Shown here piece by piece: positions 1 to 8,545 of a stretch of 64,000 bases of DNA. This DNA comes from JBAZLV01 sp041650055. GTDB lineage: Bacteria; Nitrospirota; UBA9217. A program made the translations under genes and the position numbers. The stretch spans positions 1 through 64,000 of the forward strand of contig JBAZLV010000003.1 of the NCBI GenBank assembly GCA_041650055.1, given 5' to 3'. Below the pieces are notes generated by a model that did no database searches, was not told the DNA's origin, and worked only from the letters and a program-made list of their open reading frames with translations. Positions within the stretch are counted from its first letter, which is position 1. Each line of letters begins with the position of its first letter.

Positions 1-77
1 CGTCGCTGGGTGGAACTGCGCCGGTGAATGTTCGAAAACGGCTTAAAACGCTCAAGTCAATAAAGAAAATCCGATGA
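1..77 (+). CDS. argH: Argininosuccinate lyase, C-terminal end (partial)
   Basis: Only the last 24 codons are in the window; the first whole codon begins at base 3 and the stop is TGA at 75-77. The frame reads SLGGTAPVNVRKRLKTL followed by a basic tail, which matches the usual C-terminus of ArgH (S-x-GGTAP-xx-VR-xx-L). The fragment is short, so identity rests on this motif plus context: argH directly before a small lipoprotein and lysA is a familiar order in Geobacter-type genomes. The next gene starts inside its stop codon (ATGA overlap at 74-77), so the two are translationally coupled. ArgH cleaves argininosuccinate to arginine and fumarate. Confidence 0.75.
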   Translation, partial: SLGGTAPVNVRKRLKTLKSIKKIR

Positions 78-1174
78 CCATTCGCTCAATCCTTTTTTTA
101 GTAGTATGGTGTCTGCTCGTTTCGATCCCGGGCTGTGGATGGAAAACCGCTCCCCAGGTGCCTGAAAGCCCGAGGCCGGAAGCGATTAAAGACATCAAGG
201 CCGTTAGCAGGGATTCGAGCGCATTCTTGTCCTGGCCCATACCCACCAGAAACAGAGAAGGAAAAAGCATGAGCCCTGCTGATATTCAGCAGTTTCGCAT
301 TTATCGGGCGGAATTCCGGCGCGATCGGAAAAAAGCACGATATAAACTGTATCAAGAGCTTGATATGGCCAATCCAGCGCCCGCAGTGATAAGAAACGGT
401 GTGGTGTACTGGAGTGACCATCATTTACGGTACGGGCAGGTTTACGGCTATCGGATCCGCGCAGTCAGCGTTCGAGGTGGTGTAAGCAACTGGTCAGAAG
501 AGGCGCGGGTGGCTCCTCTTGTCTCTCTTGCGATTCCCAAGGGATTTGTTGCAGAAGGAGGAGATACAAAGAACCTGCTTGCCTGGGAGTCAGTTACGAC
601 CCGTATGGATGGGAGTACATACACGGGTTTCGTGGGCTACAATGTCTACCGTGGCACAGAACAGAATCGATATGAAGAAGCCCAGCTGAACACGGAACCG
701 CTCAGAACTCCTTCTTATGTGGATAGTGCCGTTGAAATCGGCCGGACCTATTATTACATTGTGCGTTCCGTTGACAGCCCGACTCCTCCCTGGCATGAAA
801 GCCTTGATTCGCGTGAAGCATCCGCAACGCCGCGGAAATTAACACCGCCAAAGCGACCGACAGGCCTGACAGTAGTGCCTGGCATTAACCGGGTATTTCT
901 CACGTGGGCTGAAGGAACGGAAAGCGACCTTGCCGGATACTCTGTGTACCGTTCAACAAGGAGCGGACGAGCGTATGAGCGGCTTACGGAAAAACCGCTG
1001 AACCGGACCACATTCTCAGATGAAACCGTGAAAGCGAGAACCACATACTACTACGTGGTTACCTCGGTTGACAAGTACGGCAATGAAAGCGCCCATTCAC
1101 GGGAGCACAAAGCATTTGTGGAAAATATCGGAAAACGATTTGCCCCGGATACCGGACCATCAGGGACTCGATAA
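74..1174 (+). CDS. Fibronectin type III lipoprotein upstream of lysA
   Basis: A 366-residue predicted lipoprotein. A basic start and hydrophobic stretch end in a lipobox (IPGC, Cys about 21), and the mature end CGWKTAPQVPES resembles the small LptM/YifL-type lipoproteins often found upstream of lysA or dapF. It differs from those in carrying about three fibronectin type III-like beta domains (roughly residues 35-145, 150-255 and 258-350), each with the W and Y-Y-Y/V patterns of that fold (for example TYYYVVTSVD). No catalytic motif is seen, so a binding or structural envelope role is inferred. It overlaps the argH stop by 4 bp and precedes lysA by 57 bp. Exact role unknown. Confidence 0.8.
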   Translation: MTIRSILFLVVWCLLVSIPGCGWKTAPQVPESPRPEAIKDIKAVSRDSSAFLSWPIPTRNREGKSMSPADIQQFRIYRAEFRRDRKKARYKLYQELDMANPAPAVIRNGVVYWSDHHLRYGQVYGYRIRAVSVRGGVSNWSEEARVAPLVSLAIPKGFVAEGGDTKNLLAWESVTTRMDGSTYTGFVGYNVYRGTEQNRYEEAQLNTEPLRTPSYVDSAVEIGRTYYYIVRSVDSPTPPWHESLDSREASATPRKLTPPKRPTGLTVVPGINRVFLTWAEGTESDLAGYSVYRSTRSGRAYERLTEKPLNRTTFSDETVKARTTYYYVVTSVDKYGNESAHSREHKAFVENIGKRFAPDTGPSGTR

Positions 1175-1231
1175 CGATTGCAGGATGCGCCGGGTGTTTC
1201 CTAATAGGTGAAGGAGGTCACAACAGAGATT

Positions 1232-2494
1232 ATGCACGATTTTCATTATGTCAATGGAGAACTGTACTGCGAAGATGTTCCGATTAAGACTATTGCCAAA
1301 CGGGTAGGCACTCCTTTTTATCTGTACAGCAGCCGTACTCTTGCGAACCATTATCGTGCGTTTGATTCTGCATATTCGGACATTCCGCATATTATCTGTT
1401 TTGCCCTCAAGGCAAATTCGAATGCCGCGGTTCTTCGTCTTCTGGGGCGTGAAAAAGCAGGCGCTGACATTGTATCAGGCGGGGAACTGTTCCGTGCGCT
1501 TCGCGCTGGCATCGACCCTTCAAAAATCGTATACGCTGGTGTGGGAAAACGAAGAGATGAAATTGAATATGCCCTGAAGATCGGGATACTCATGTTCAAT
1601 GTGGAATCAGGAGATGAGCTGCTTGCGCTTGAACAGGCGGCAAAAGAGATGCATGCAACAGCGCGGATCGCGCTCCGTGTCAATCCGAATATTGATCCGA
1701 AAACCCATCCCTATATTTCAACCGGACTCAAAAAAAACAAATTCGGGATTCCGATCGAGCATGCCATCGAATTTTATGAAACCGCTAAAAAACTTCCGCA
1801 TGTGCAGATTGTCGGCGTTCATCAGCATATTGGTTCGCAGATTACAGAAGTTCAGCCGTTCGTGGATGCGTTTGAGAAACTGATTGGCTTTGTAGACGAA
1901 CTCAAAGCAGCGGGAATTCAGATTCAATACATCAACATCGGTGGGGGACTCGGCATTACGTATCGCGATGAAACCCCACCTTTGCCGAAGGATGTTGCCC
2001 AGGCAATCCAGCCGATGCTCAAGAACTGCGGATGCACGATTGTTATGGAGCCGGGGCGCGCGATTGTCGGAAATGCAGGAATTCTCGTGACAAGCGTTCT
2101 GTATCAAAAAAGCAGCGGTGAAAAACGCTTCCTGATCACTGACGCGGGGATGAATGATTTGATCCGGCCGAGCCTCTATGAAGCCTATCATGAAATCAAG
2201 CCGGTGATCGAAACGGCCGAAGCTGCGGCTGGTGTCTTTGATATTGTTGGCCCTATTTGCGAGTCAGGTGATTTTCTTGCAAAAGAACGGGAGCTTCCGG
2301 AAATGAAGCAGGGCGACCTGCTTGCGGTCATGGGAGCCGGGGCGTACGGTTTTTCAATGTCTTCTACGTATAATTCCCGGCCTCGCGTTGCAGAAGTGAT
2401 GGCGCATGGGAATGAGTTCTCTCTGGTGCGGGAACGCGAAACCTACAATGATCTTATTCGGGGTGAAAAAATTCCCCTCTGGCTTGAAGGGTAA
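1232..2494 (+). CDS. lysA: Diaminopimelate decarboxylase
   Basis: PLP-dependent fold-type III decarboxylase converting meso-diaminopimelate to L-lysine, the last lysine step. Visible family marks: FALKANSN near the N-terminus with the PLP-binding lysine, HIGSQI, the glycine-rich phosphate site NIGGGLGI, EPGRAIV, CESGDFLA with the active-site Cys, and the AGAYGFSMSSTYN C-terminal motif. From the ATG at 1232 the protein has 420 residues, normal for LysA. A GTG at 1208 in the same frame is possible, but AAGGAGG at 1211-1217 lies inside that extension and serves the ATG. It is the first enzyme of the lysine operon and is followed by dapF after 71 bp. Confidence 0.97.
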   Translation: MHDFHYVNGELYCEDVPIKTIAKRVGTPFYLYSSRTLANHYRAFDSAYSDIPHIICFALKANSNAAVLRLLGREKAGADIVSGGELFRALRAGIDPSKIVYAGVGKRRDEIEYALKIGILMFNVESGDELLALEQAAKEMHATARIALRVNPNIDPKTHPYISTGLKKNKFGIPIEHAIEFYETAKKLPHVQIVGVHQHIGSQITEVQPFVDAFEKLIGFVDELKAAGIQIQYINIGGGLGITYRDETPPLPKDVAQAIQPMLKNCGCTIVMEPGRAIVGNAGILVTSVLYQKSSGEKRFLITDAGMNDLIRPSLYEAYHEIKPVIETAEAAAGVFDIVGPICESGDFLAKERELPEMKQGDLLAVMGAGAYGFSMSSTYNSRPRVAEVMAHGNEFSLVRERETYNDLIRGEKIPLWLEG

Positions 2495-2565
2495 ACAGTG
2501 GTTTCATCCGATATTCGAGAAGCGCAGTTTCCCATAAAACGATATACTTTTAAACAGGGAGCCCT

Positions 2566-3387
2566 ATGAAAAAAACCAAAAAAATACCCTTTTTTAAGAT
2601 GCAGGGCAGCGGGAACGATTTTATCCTGATTGATAACCGAAAAGGGGTTTTGAAGGGAAAAAACCTGAAGGACCTTGCACGCAAGGTCTGCGATAGGCAT
2701 TATTCTGTCGGCGCAGATGGATTGATCGTGATTATTCCTTCCCGCAAAGCGGATTTCAAATGGCGTTTTTTTAATGCTGACGGCAGTGAAGCTGAGATGT
2801 GCGGGAACGGTTCGAGATGCGCCGCTCGTTTTGCATTCCTGAAAAAAATAGCTAAAAAAGATATGGCGTTCGAAACCCTGGCTGGCATCATTCATGCTCA
2901 GGTGAAACATGATCGGGTTAATGTGCAGCTCACAAACGCTTCCCGGCTTCAGCTCAATATCGCGGTTCCGCTTGAAGATGGTCTTCGCATGGGGCATTTT
3001 ATTGACACTGGCGTACCGCATCTTGTGTATCTCTCGAAAGATATTGAGAATGAAGATGTCGAACGCATTGGACGTTCAACCCGCTACCATGAATTATTCA
3101 AACCCGCTGGCACTAATGTCAATCTTATTGAAGTTCAGAATCCGCATAAACTACGCATTCGAACCTATGAGCGAGGTGTCGAAGGCGAAACGCTTGCATG
3201 CGGAACCGGCTCAGTTGCCGCGGCAATCATTGCCGGCTCAGTTGCTGGCGGCGCTTCTCCGGTGGAAGTTACTACAAAAAGCGGGGAAAAACTCAATGTC
3301 TTTTATATAAGGACTGCCGATGGATTTGAAAATATTCATCTTGAGGGAGAAGCACAGGTTATTTGTGAAGGAATCCTGTACGCATAA
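2566..3387 (+). CDS. dapF: Diaminopimelate epimerase
   Basis: Cofactor-independent epimerase that interconverts LL- and meso-diaminopimelate, feeding both lysine and peptidoglycan. The two catalytic cysteines are in EMCGNGSRCAARF (first half) and LACGTGSVAAA (second half), and the start FFKMQGSGNDFILIDNR is typical. The length of 273 residues is normal. A GGGAG Shine-Dalgarno sequence lies just before the ATG. DapF is needed here because the DapL route makes LL-DAP directly. Confidence 0.97.
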   Translation: MKKTKKIPFFKMQGSGNDFILIDNRKGVLKGKNLKDLARKVCDRHYSVGADGLIVIIPSRKADFKWRFFNADGSEAEMCGNGSRCAARFAFLKKIAKKDMAFETLAGIIHAQVKHDRVNVQLTNASRLQLNIAVPLEDGLRMGHFIDTGVPHLVYLSKDIENEDVERIGRSTRYHELFKPAGTNVNLIEVQNPHKLRIRTYERGVEGETLACGTGSVAAAIIAGSVAGGASPVEVTTKSGEKLNVFYIRTADGFENIHLEGEAQVICEGILYA

Positions 3388-3422
3388 CGACTGTGCATGC
3401 GGATTCCGCATGGGAGGTGCAT

Positions 3423-4295
3423 ATGTTTAAAGGATCGATGGTTGCGCTGGTAACACCGTTCCACGACGGGAAAATAGATGAAAAAGCGCTTGGCGACTTA
3501 ATAGAATTTCAAATACAGAATGGAACGGATGCCATTATTCCCTGCGGGACGACTGGCGAATCAGCTACGCTCTCACATGAAGAACATCGCCAGGTTGTTG
3601 CATTCACGGTGGAGGCAGTAAAAAAACGCATTCCCGTCATTGCAGGCGCAGGCTCGAACAGTACCGCAGAAACGCTCGAACTTACGTCTTTTGCAAAAAA
3701 AGCAGGTGTTGACGGAGTGTTGCTCATTACGCCGTATTACAACAAGCCGACCCAGGAAGGATTATATCGCCATTTCAAATATGTGGCGCAGGCCGTGGAT
3801 ATTCCGGTCGTTTTGTATAATGTTCCAGGGAGAACGGGTGTGAATATGCTCCCAAGCACGGTGGCGCGTCTTCGGGAAATCCGGACTATTGTCGGGATCA
3901 AGGAAGCAACAGGAGATTTGAAACAGATAAGCGAAATCATCCGGTTGTGCGGCAAGGATTTTGATGTCATTTCCGGGGATGATTTTACAACACTTCCACT
4001 TCTTGCGCTTGGCGGTGTGGGATCGATCTCGGTTACGGCAAACGTGGCTCCCCGTGATTGCGCGGCCATGATGGATGCGCATTTTGAAGGGAAATTTGAC
4101 GAGGCATTGAAGCTTCATTACCGGCTTGAGCCGTTGCATAGTGCCATGTTTCTTGAGACCAACCCGATACCCGTCAAATCTGCAGTTGCGCTTATGGGAA
4201 AGATCAAGGAAGAATTCCGCCTGCCTCTCTGTCCGTTATCAGATGCGAATAAGGAAAAGCTTCAGAATGCATTAAAACAATATGGTCTCCTGTAA
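3423..4295 (+). CDS. dapA: 4-hydroxy-tetrahydrodipicolinate synthase
   Basis: Schiff-base aldolase that condenses pyruvate with aspartate semialdehyde, the committed step of the DAP pathway. It shows CGTTGES (the threonine of the proton relay), TPYYNKPTQEG and LYNVPGRTG (active-site tyrosine region), and the Schiff-base lysine in VGIKEATGDL. The frame opens at 3393, but GGGAGG at 3412-3417 sets the start at ATG 3423, giving 290 residues as in other DapA proteins and a start of MFKGSMVALVTPF. Confidence 0.97.
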   Translation: MFKGSMVALVTPFHDGKIDEKALGDLIEFQIQNGTDAIIPCGTTGESATLSHEEHRQVVAFTVEAVKKRIPVIAGAGSNSTAETLELTSFAKKAGVDGVLLITPYYNKPTQEGLYRHFKYVAQAVDIPVVLYNVPGRTGVNMLPSTVARLREIRTIVGIKEATGDLKQISEIIRLCGKDFDVISGDDFTTLPLLALGGVGSISVTANVAPRDCAAMMDAHFEGKFDEALKLHYRLEPLHSAMFLETNPIPVKSAVALMGKIKEEFRLPLCPLSDANKEKLQNALKQYGLL

Positions 4296-4337
4296 TGCAG
4301 TAAACGTGATTGTATTCGCTTCAAAAAGGAGCATTTC

Positions 4338-5147
4338 ATGATAAAAGCTATTGTGTCGGGCGCTGCCGGCAGGATGGGAACGCACATTATTCACGTTCTT
4401 TCATCCTCAGAGGGTATTGCTCTTGGAGCCGCTCTCGAACAGAAAGGTCATCCCCTGATTGGTAAATATCCCGGGAGCATTGCAGGGCTTCCGTCGAATA
4501 CCGTGCTTCCTTTGATTACGGACGATCTTTCCGAGGCATGCAAGGCAAACGACGTTTTGATCGATTTTTCATCAGTCAATGCCAGCATCGAACATGCAAA
4601 AATCTGCGCAGACCAAAAGGTACCGATCGTAATAGGAGCCACGGGATTTTCTCCACATCAGCTTGAGCAAATCCAAGCGTATGCCCGGGTTATTCCCTGC
4701 GTCCTGTCCCCGAATATGAGTATCGGGGTCAATCTCTGTTTTAAAATTCTGGAAGAGGTCGCGAAGACCATTGGCAATGACTACGATATGGAAATTATTG
4801 AAGCGCATCACCGGCTCAAAAAAGACGCACCTTCCGGAACAGCAATGAAAATGGCGCATATCATCGCAGAAGCAGTTAACCGGAATCTTGATGAGGTCGG
4901 CGTGTATGCGCGCAAGGGAATGATTGGAGAGCGGTCCTCCCGAGAAATCGGGATCCAGACGGTGCGTGCAGGTGATATTATCGGAGAACATACTGTCATG
5001 TTTGCAGGCATTGGTGAGCGGATTGAGATAACCCATCGCGCCCATAGCCGCGAGACGTTTGCTGCAGGGGCGGTTCGTGCCGCGAAATGGCTTGTCGGGA
5101 AAAAACCAGGAATGTATGATATGCAGGATGTGCTTGGTTTAAAATAG
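4338..5147 (+). CDS. dapB: 4-hydroxy-tetrahydrodipicolinate reductase
   Basis: NAD(P)H-dependent reductase of the DAP pathway, 269 residues. The N-terminal nucleotide site is GAAGRMG and the diagnostic motif EAHHRLKKDAPSGTA carries the catalytic histidine pair and lysine. The C-terminal FAGIGERIEITHRAHSR is also typical. AAAAGGAG precedes the ATG. The gene follows dapA by 42 bp and is separated from dapL by the thiol-disulfide gene at 5196. Confidence 0.97.
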   Translation: MIKAIVSGAAGRMGTHIIHVLSSSEGIALGAALEQKGHPLIGKYPGSIAGLPSNTVLPLITDDLSEACKANDVLIDFSSVNASIEHAKICADQKVPIVIGATGFSPHQLEQIQAYARVIPCVLSPNMSIGVNLCFKILEEVAKTIGNDYDMEIIEAHHRLKKDAPSGTAMKMAHIIAEAVNRNLDEVGVYARKGMIGERSSREIGIQTVRAGDIIGEHTVMFAGIGERIEITHRAHSRETFAAGAVRAAKWLVGKKPGMYDMQDVLGLK

Positions 5148-5195
5148 CAACCCAAGTCGATTTATTATAAACAATTAAATCAAAAGGAGTGTGTC

Positions 5196-5957
5196 ATGAA
5201 AGTCTATACCGCGATTCTTATTGGTTTTGTTCTTGTCTTTTTATCCGGTCCTGCAGATGCATTCAAATTGAAAAAAGGGCAACAGTGTATGGACTGTCAT
5301 AAGCTGAAGCAAAAGGATGCGGAAAAAATTATCGAAAAGGCAGTGCCAGGTGGAAAGATTATGGCAATAAAGGATGCACCGGCAAAGGGCCTGTGGCAGA
5401 TTGATGTTCAACGGGGCGAACAAAAAGGTTCTCTCTATATAGACTATTCGAAAAAATATCTCACCGGTCAGGTGATTCCCATTGAGTCCATCGGAAAACA
5501 GCCGCCGCAAAGAAAGGTCGATGTCTCAAAAATTTCGCTCAAGAATGCGGTTACGCTTGGCACTGAGAATGCAAAAAAGACGATCATTGTATTCACCGAC
5601 CCCGACTGCCCCTATTGCCGGCAGCTTCATACCATCATCAAACAGATCCTGATCAAACGGACGGACATCGCATTTGCGATCATTCCGCTTGCACTTCCCA
5701 TGCATCCTGATGCGAATAAAAAAGTACAATCAATTCTGTGCTCAAAATCAAAGGACATTCTTGATGATGCGTTCGCGGGCAAGGAGGTTCCTGCTCCAAC
5801 GTGTAAAGAAAATCTGGTCGGCCAGAACAATGAGCTCGCCAAGACACTTGAGTTTAATGGAACCCCTACATTGGTACGTGATGATGGCGTTGTCCTCTCC
5901 GGATACCTTCCGGAAGAAAAGTTGATCGAATGGATCGACCGGAAACAACCCAAGTAA
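5196..5957 (+). CDS. DsbC-like periplasmic thiol-disulfide protein with CXXCH motif
   Basis: A 253-residue exported protein with a signal peptide ending near residue 22 (GPADA-F). The mature N-terminus has CMDCHK (Cys31, Cys34, His35), a CXXCH arrangement that in other proteins is the covalent heme c attachment motif. The middle (about 45-100) resembles a DsbC dimerisation domain, and the C-terminal thioredoxin fold has the redox pair DPDCPYC (Cys138/Cys141) and the cis-proline region NGTPTLV. Two more cysteines lie in the C-terminal half. This looks like a disulfide isomerase or reductant of the DsbC/DsbG type. It is preceded by AAAAGGAG and lies between dapB and dapL, an odd place for a redox gene. 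Heme binding is possible but unproven. Confidence 0.85.
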   Translation: MKVYTAILIGFVLVFLSGPADAFKLKKGQQCMDCHKLKQKDAEKIIEKAVPGGKIMAIKDAPAKGLWQIDVQRGEQKGSLYIDYSKKYLTGQVIPIESIGKQPPQRKVDVSKISLKNAVTLGTENAKKTIIVFTDPDCPYCRQLHTIIKQILIKRTDIAFAIIPLALPMHPDANKKVQSILCSKSKDILDDAFAGKEVPAPTCKENLVGQNNELAKTLEFNGTPTLVRDDGVVLSGYLPEEKLIEWIDRKQPK

Positions 5958-6011
5958 AACGAACACTGTATCGTATTATTCAGTATCTCTCGAGGAGGAT
6001 CCGGCTTATCC

Positions 6012-7250
6012 ATGAATAATGAATCGTATATTCAATCCCTATTTGCCGAACGTCTTGGTGGCGCGATGTTCGGTAAAGAACAGAAAATCTATAAATTCGA
6101 AAAAATCAAGCGAGCCAAGCGAGCTGCACTCGCTGCGAATCCAGGCGCCGAGTTAATCGATTTTGGTGTAGGCGAACCGGATGAAATGGCTTTTCCTGAA
6201 GTTCGCGAGACGCTCCAAAAGGAAGCAGCAAAGCCGGAAAACCGTGGATATTCGGATAACGGGATTCAGGAATTCAAGGATGCGGCAGCTCGCTATATGC
6301 AGAAAGTGTATGGCGTTAGTGGGATCAATCCGGAGACGGAAGTCCTTCACGGAATCGGGAGTAAACCCGTGCTTGCCATGCTTCCGGCGGTATTTATCAA
6401 TCCTGGTGATGTCACCCTCATGACCGTTCCCGGATATCCGGTTCTTGGCACGCATACTCGCTGGTATGGCGGCGAGGTATACAATCTGCCGCTCCATGAA
6501 GAAAAAAGATTTCTTCCTGACCTCGACATGATTCCGGCTGATATCAAAAAACGGGCAAAGCTCTTGTACATTAATTATCCAAATAACCCGACCGGAGCAG
6601 GAGCTACGAAACCATTTTTTGAAAAGGTTGTTTCATTCGCCAAAGAGAACAACATTATTGTGGTTCAGGATGCAGCGTATGCAGGGATTATGTATGGTTC
6701 CAAACCTCTTTCCTTTCTTTCCATACATGGGGCAAAGGATGTTGGTGTTGAAATTCATTCCCTCTCAAAGGCGTTCAATATGACCGGCTGGCGGCTTGCC
6801 TTTGTGGTTGGAAACGAACGGGTCATTGCGGGTTATGGGAATGTAAAAGATAATTATGATTCCGGTCAGTTCAAGGCTATTCAAAAAGCAGGCGCGTATG
6901 CGCTGGATCATCCTGAGATGACGGATGAGATTACGGCGAAATATGAGAGAAGACTTCGGGCTATGGTTTCGGTTCTGTCTGATATGGGATTCAATGCGAA
7001 GATGCCTGCAGGATCATTCTACCTGTACGTTAAGATGCCGAAAGGCATCAAAGGCGGAAGACGATTTGTCAATGCCGAAGAATTCTCAGAATTTCTTATC
7101 ACGGAAAAACTGATCAGTACGGTTCCCTGGGATGATGTGGGATCGTATATCCGGTTCTCAGCCACTTTCGAGTCAAAAGGAAGACAGGACGAACAACGGG
7201 TGCTTGAGGAATTCAAAAAAAGAATGAGCGGTCTCCAGTTCGAATTTTGA
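6012..7250 (+). CDS. dapL: LL-diaminopimelate aminotransferase
   Basis: Class I/II PLP aminotransferase of 412 residues. It has PNNPTGA, the PLP-contacting DAAYAG and the Schiff-base lysine in SLSKAFNMTGWR. The sequence style (GGAMFGKEQKIYKFEKIKRAKR, GVGEPDEMAFPEV, GYSDNGIQEFKDAAARYM) is that of proteins annotated as DapL, which convert tetrahydrodipicolinate to LL-diaminopimelate in one step. The surrounding dapA, dapB, dapF and lysA support this: no dapC, dapD or dapE is present, so the set forms a complete DapL-variant lysine pathway. SD GAGGAGG lies at about 5993-6000. General aminotransferases share the fold, so substrate is assigned mostly from context and sequence style. Confidence 0.9.
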   Translation: MNNESYIQSLFAERLGGAMFGKEQKIYKFEKIKRAKRAALAANPGAELIDFGVGEPDEMAFPEVRETLQKEAAKPENRGYSDNGIQEFKDAAARYMQKVYGVSGINPETEVLHGIGSKPVLAMLPAVFINPGDVTLMTVPGYPVLGTHTRWYGGEVYNLPLHEEKRFLPDLDMIPADIKKRAKLLYINYPNNPTGAGATKPFFEKVVSFAKENNIIVVQDAAYAGIMYGSKPLSFLSIHGAKDVGVEIHSLSKAFNMTGWRLAFVVGNERVIAGYGNVKDNYDSGQFKAIQKAGAYALDHPEMTDEITAKYERRLRAMVSVLSDMGFNAKMPAGSFYLYVKMPKGIKGGRRFVNAEEFSEFLITEKLISTVPWDDVGSYIRFSATFESKGRQDEQRVLEEFKKRMSGLQFEF

Positions 7251-7268
7251 TTCTTGGCATCAGTAATT

Positions 7269-7763
7269 ATGCCTATTGCATATATTGGTATTGGTTCCAA
7301 CATCGGAAACAAGATTGAGCATTGTCGTAAGGCACTTGAGCTTCTCGAAGCATACGGGAAGCTCAAAGCGGTTTCTTCATTCTACTGTACCGAGCCGGTA
7401 GGATATCCCGATCAGGAAGATTTTGTAAATGCCGTTGCCATGATCGAGACAGGCTTGCTTCCTGAATACCTGCTTGAAGCATGTCATGCTATTGAAAATA
7501 TGCTCGGGCGTAGAAGAACGGTACTGAAAGGGCCGCGTATCATTGATCTCGACATCCTTCTCTATGAAAATCAGATTATTCAGGCTGAATATTTGATCAT
7601 TCCGCATCCTCGCATGGCATCACGGAAGTTCGTTCTTATCCCCTTATGCGAAATTGCGCCGGAAGTTATGCACCCCCTGTTGCAGAAATCGGTTTCCTCT
7701 CTTTTGGAAGAAGTGCAGGATAGTCATCGTGTCAAGTTATACAAGCAGCGAGAACAGGCATGA
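7269..7763 (+). CDS. folK: Dihydropterin pyrophosphokinase (HPPK)
   Basis: Transfers pyrophosphate from ATP to 6-hydroxymethyl-7,8-dihydropterin in folate synthesis. Typical marks are YIGIGSNIGNK at the start, FYCTEPVGYPDQEDFVNAV, and the metal/ATP motif RRTVLKGPRIIDLDILLY. The open frame begins with a TTG at 7254, but ATG 7269 gives the usual start MPIAYIGIGSN and a normal length of 164 residues. It follows dapL after 18 bp and overlaps the next gene by 4 bp (ATGA). Confidence 0.95.
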   Translation: MPIAYIGIGSNIGNKIEHCRKALELLEAYGKLKAVSSFYCTEPVGYPDQEDFVNAVAMIETGLLPEYLLEACHAIENMLGRRRTVLKGPRIIDLDILLYENQIIQAEYLIIPHPRMASRKFVLIPLCEIAPEVMHPLLQKSVSSLLEEVQDSHRVKLYKQREQA

Positions 7764-8419
7764 ATAAAACAGGCATACACAATGCACATTACATTGTCAC
7801 GGAAGGCCCCATCGGCGTCGGGAAGACAAGCCTCACCACGCTTTTGGCCGAAAAACTGCGCGCTCAAGTGATTTTTGAACGCGCTGAAGAGAATCCTTTT
7901 CTTCCGTCCTTCTATAAAGATCCCGCCCGTTTCCGCTTCCAGACGCAGATGTTTTTCCTTTTAAACCGATTCAGTCAGCAGCAGGAAATGATGCAGCCCG
8001 ATCTTTTTACCCAGCTTACGATCAGCGATTACTTGTTCGAAAAAGACAGGATTTTTGCGTATTTGAATCTGGATGAAAATGAATGTGCGCTGTATGAACA
8101 ATTTTACCGGATTCTCGAACCGAAGATTGTGAAACCGGATATGGTGATCTTTCTTCAGGCAGATACCGACACCCTGCTCCGAAGAATCCGACAGCGGGCA
8201 CGGCCGTTTGAGAAAGAAATAAATCACGAGTATATTGCTGCCGTGAATGAAGCATACAATCAGTTTTTCTTCCATTACACGGATACGCCTCTTTTTGTTA
8301 TCAATACCTCGGATATTGATTTTGTTCAACATCGAGAAGATCTCGATGATCTCTTGAAACAGATTTTAAGTATGAAGCAGGGCACGCAGTATTATGTGCC
8401 GAAATCGGGGAAACGGTAA
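7760..8419 (+). CDS. Deoxynucleoside kinase family protein
   Basis: A 219-residue P-loop kinase of the dNK/dGK/dAK family that phosphorylates deoxynucleosides for salvage. The P-loop is EGPIGVGKTS, followed by ERAEENPFLPSFY, the SDYLFEKDRIFA motif with the substrate-contacting acidic and arginine residues, and a lid RIRQRARPFEKEI. It is coupled to folK by a 4-bp overlap. The exact base preference cannot be read from sequence. It closes the long biosynthetic operon; the next gene starts 126 bp later behind its own palindromic leader. Confidence 0.92.
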   Translation: MNKTGIHNAHYIVTEGPIGVGKTSLTTLLAEKLRAQVIFERAEENPFLPSFYKDPARFRFQTQMFFLLNRFSQQQEMMQPDLFTQLTISDYLFEKDRIFAYLNLDENECALYEQFYRILEPKIVKPDMVIFLQADTDTLLRRIRQRARPFEKEINHEYIAAVNEAYNQFFFHYTDTPLFVINTSDIDFVQHREDLDDLLKQILSMKQGTQYYVPKSGKR

Positions 8420-8440
8420 CCTTGAAAAGATTTTGAAGAT

Positions 8441-8512
8441 ATCACAATTTGTGATAAGTTCACATGCTCTGAACATGTTCGCATACCGAGCATGAGATAG
8501 AAATGCTATTGT
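8441..8512 (+). promoter_or_regulatory. Leader with inverted repeats and possible extended -10 before the permease genes
   Basis: The 126-bp gap between the deoxynucleoside kinase and the ABC permease holds a perfect palindrome ATCACAATTTGTGAT at 8441-8455. Next comes an outer repeat CATGCTC (8463-8469) pairing with GAGCATG (8488-8494) around an inner GAACATGTTC. Further on, TGCTATTGT at 8504-8512 resembles an extended -10 element. No good -35 is seen. These could be operator sites or an RNA hairpin; no regulator is assigned. Confidence 0.4.
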
Positions 8513-8545
8513 ATCTTTCCCTTTATTGTGTAACGTTATCAAAAC

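Noticed and set aside
1208..1231. GTG start for lysA
   Set aside because: The AAGGAGG ribosome site lies inside this stretch and serves ATG 1232.
4572..5045. 157-codon open frame on the minus strand
   Set aside because: Antisense to dapB and His/Cys-rich in the manner of shadow frames.
8441..8455. ATCACAATTTGTGAT as a Crp/HcpR-type site
   Set aside because: Half-sites are in the opposite order and spacing to TTGTGA-N6-TCACAA; kept only as an unassigned palindrome.
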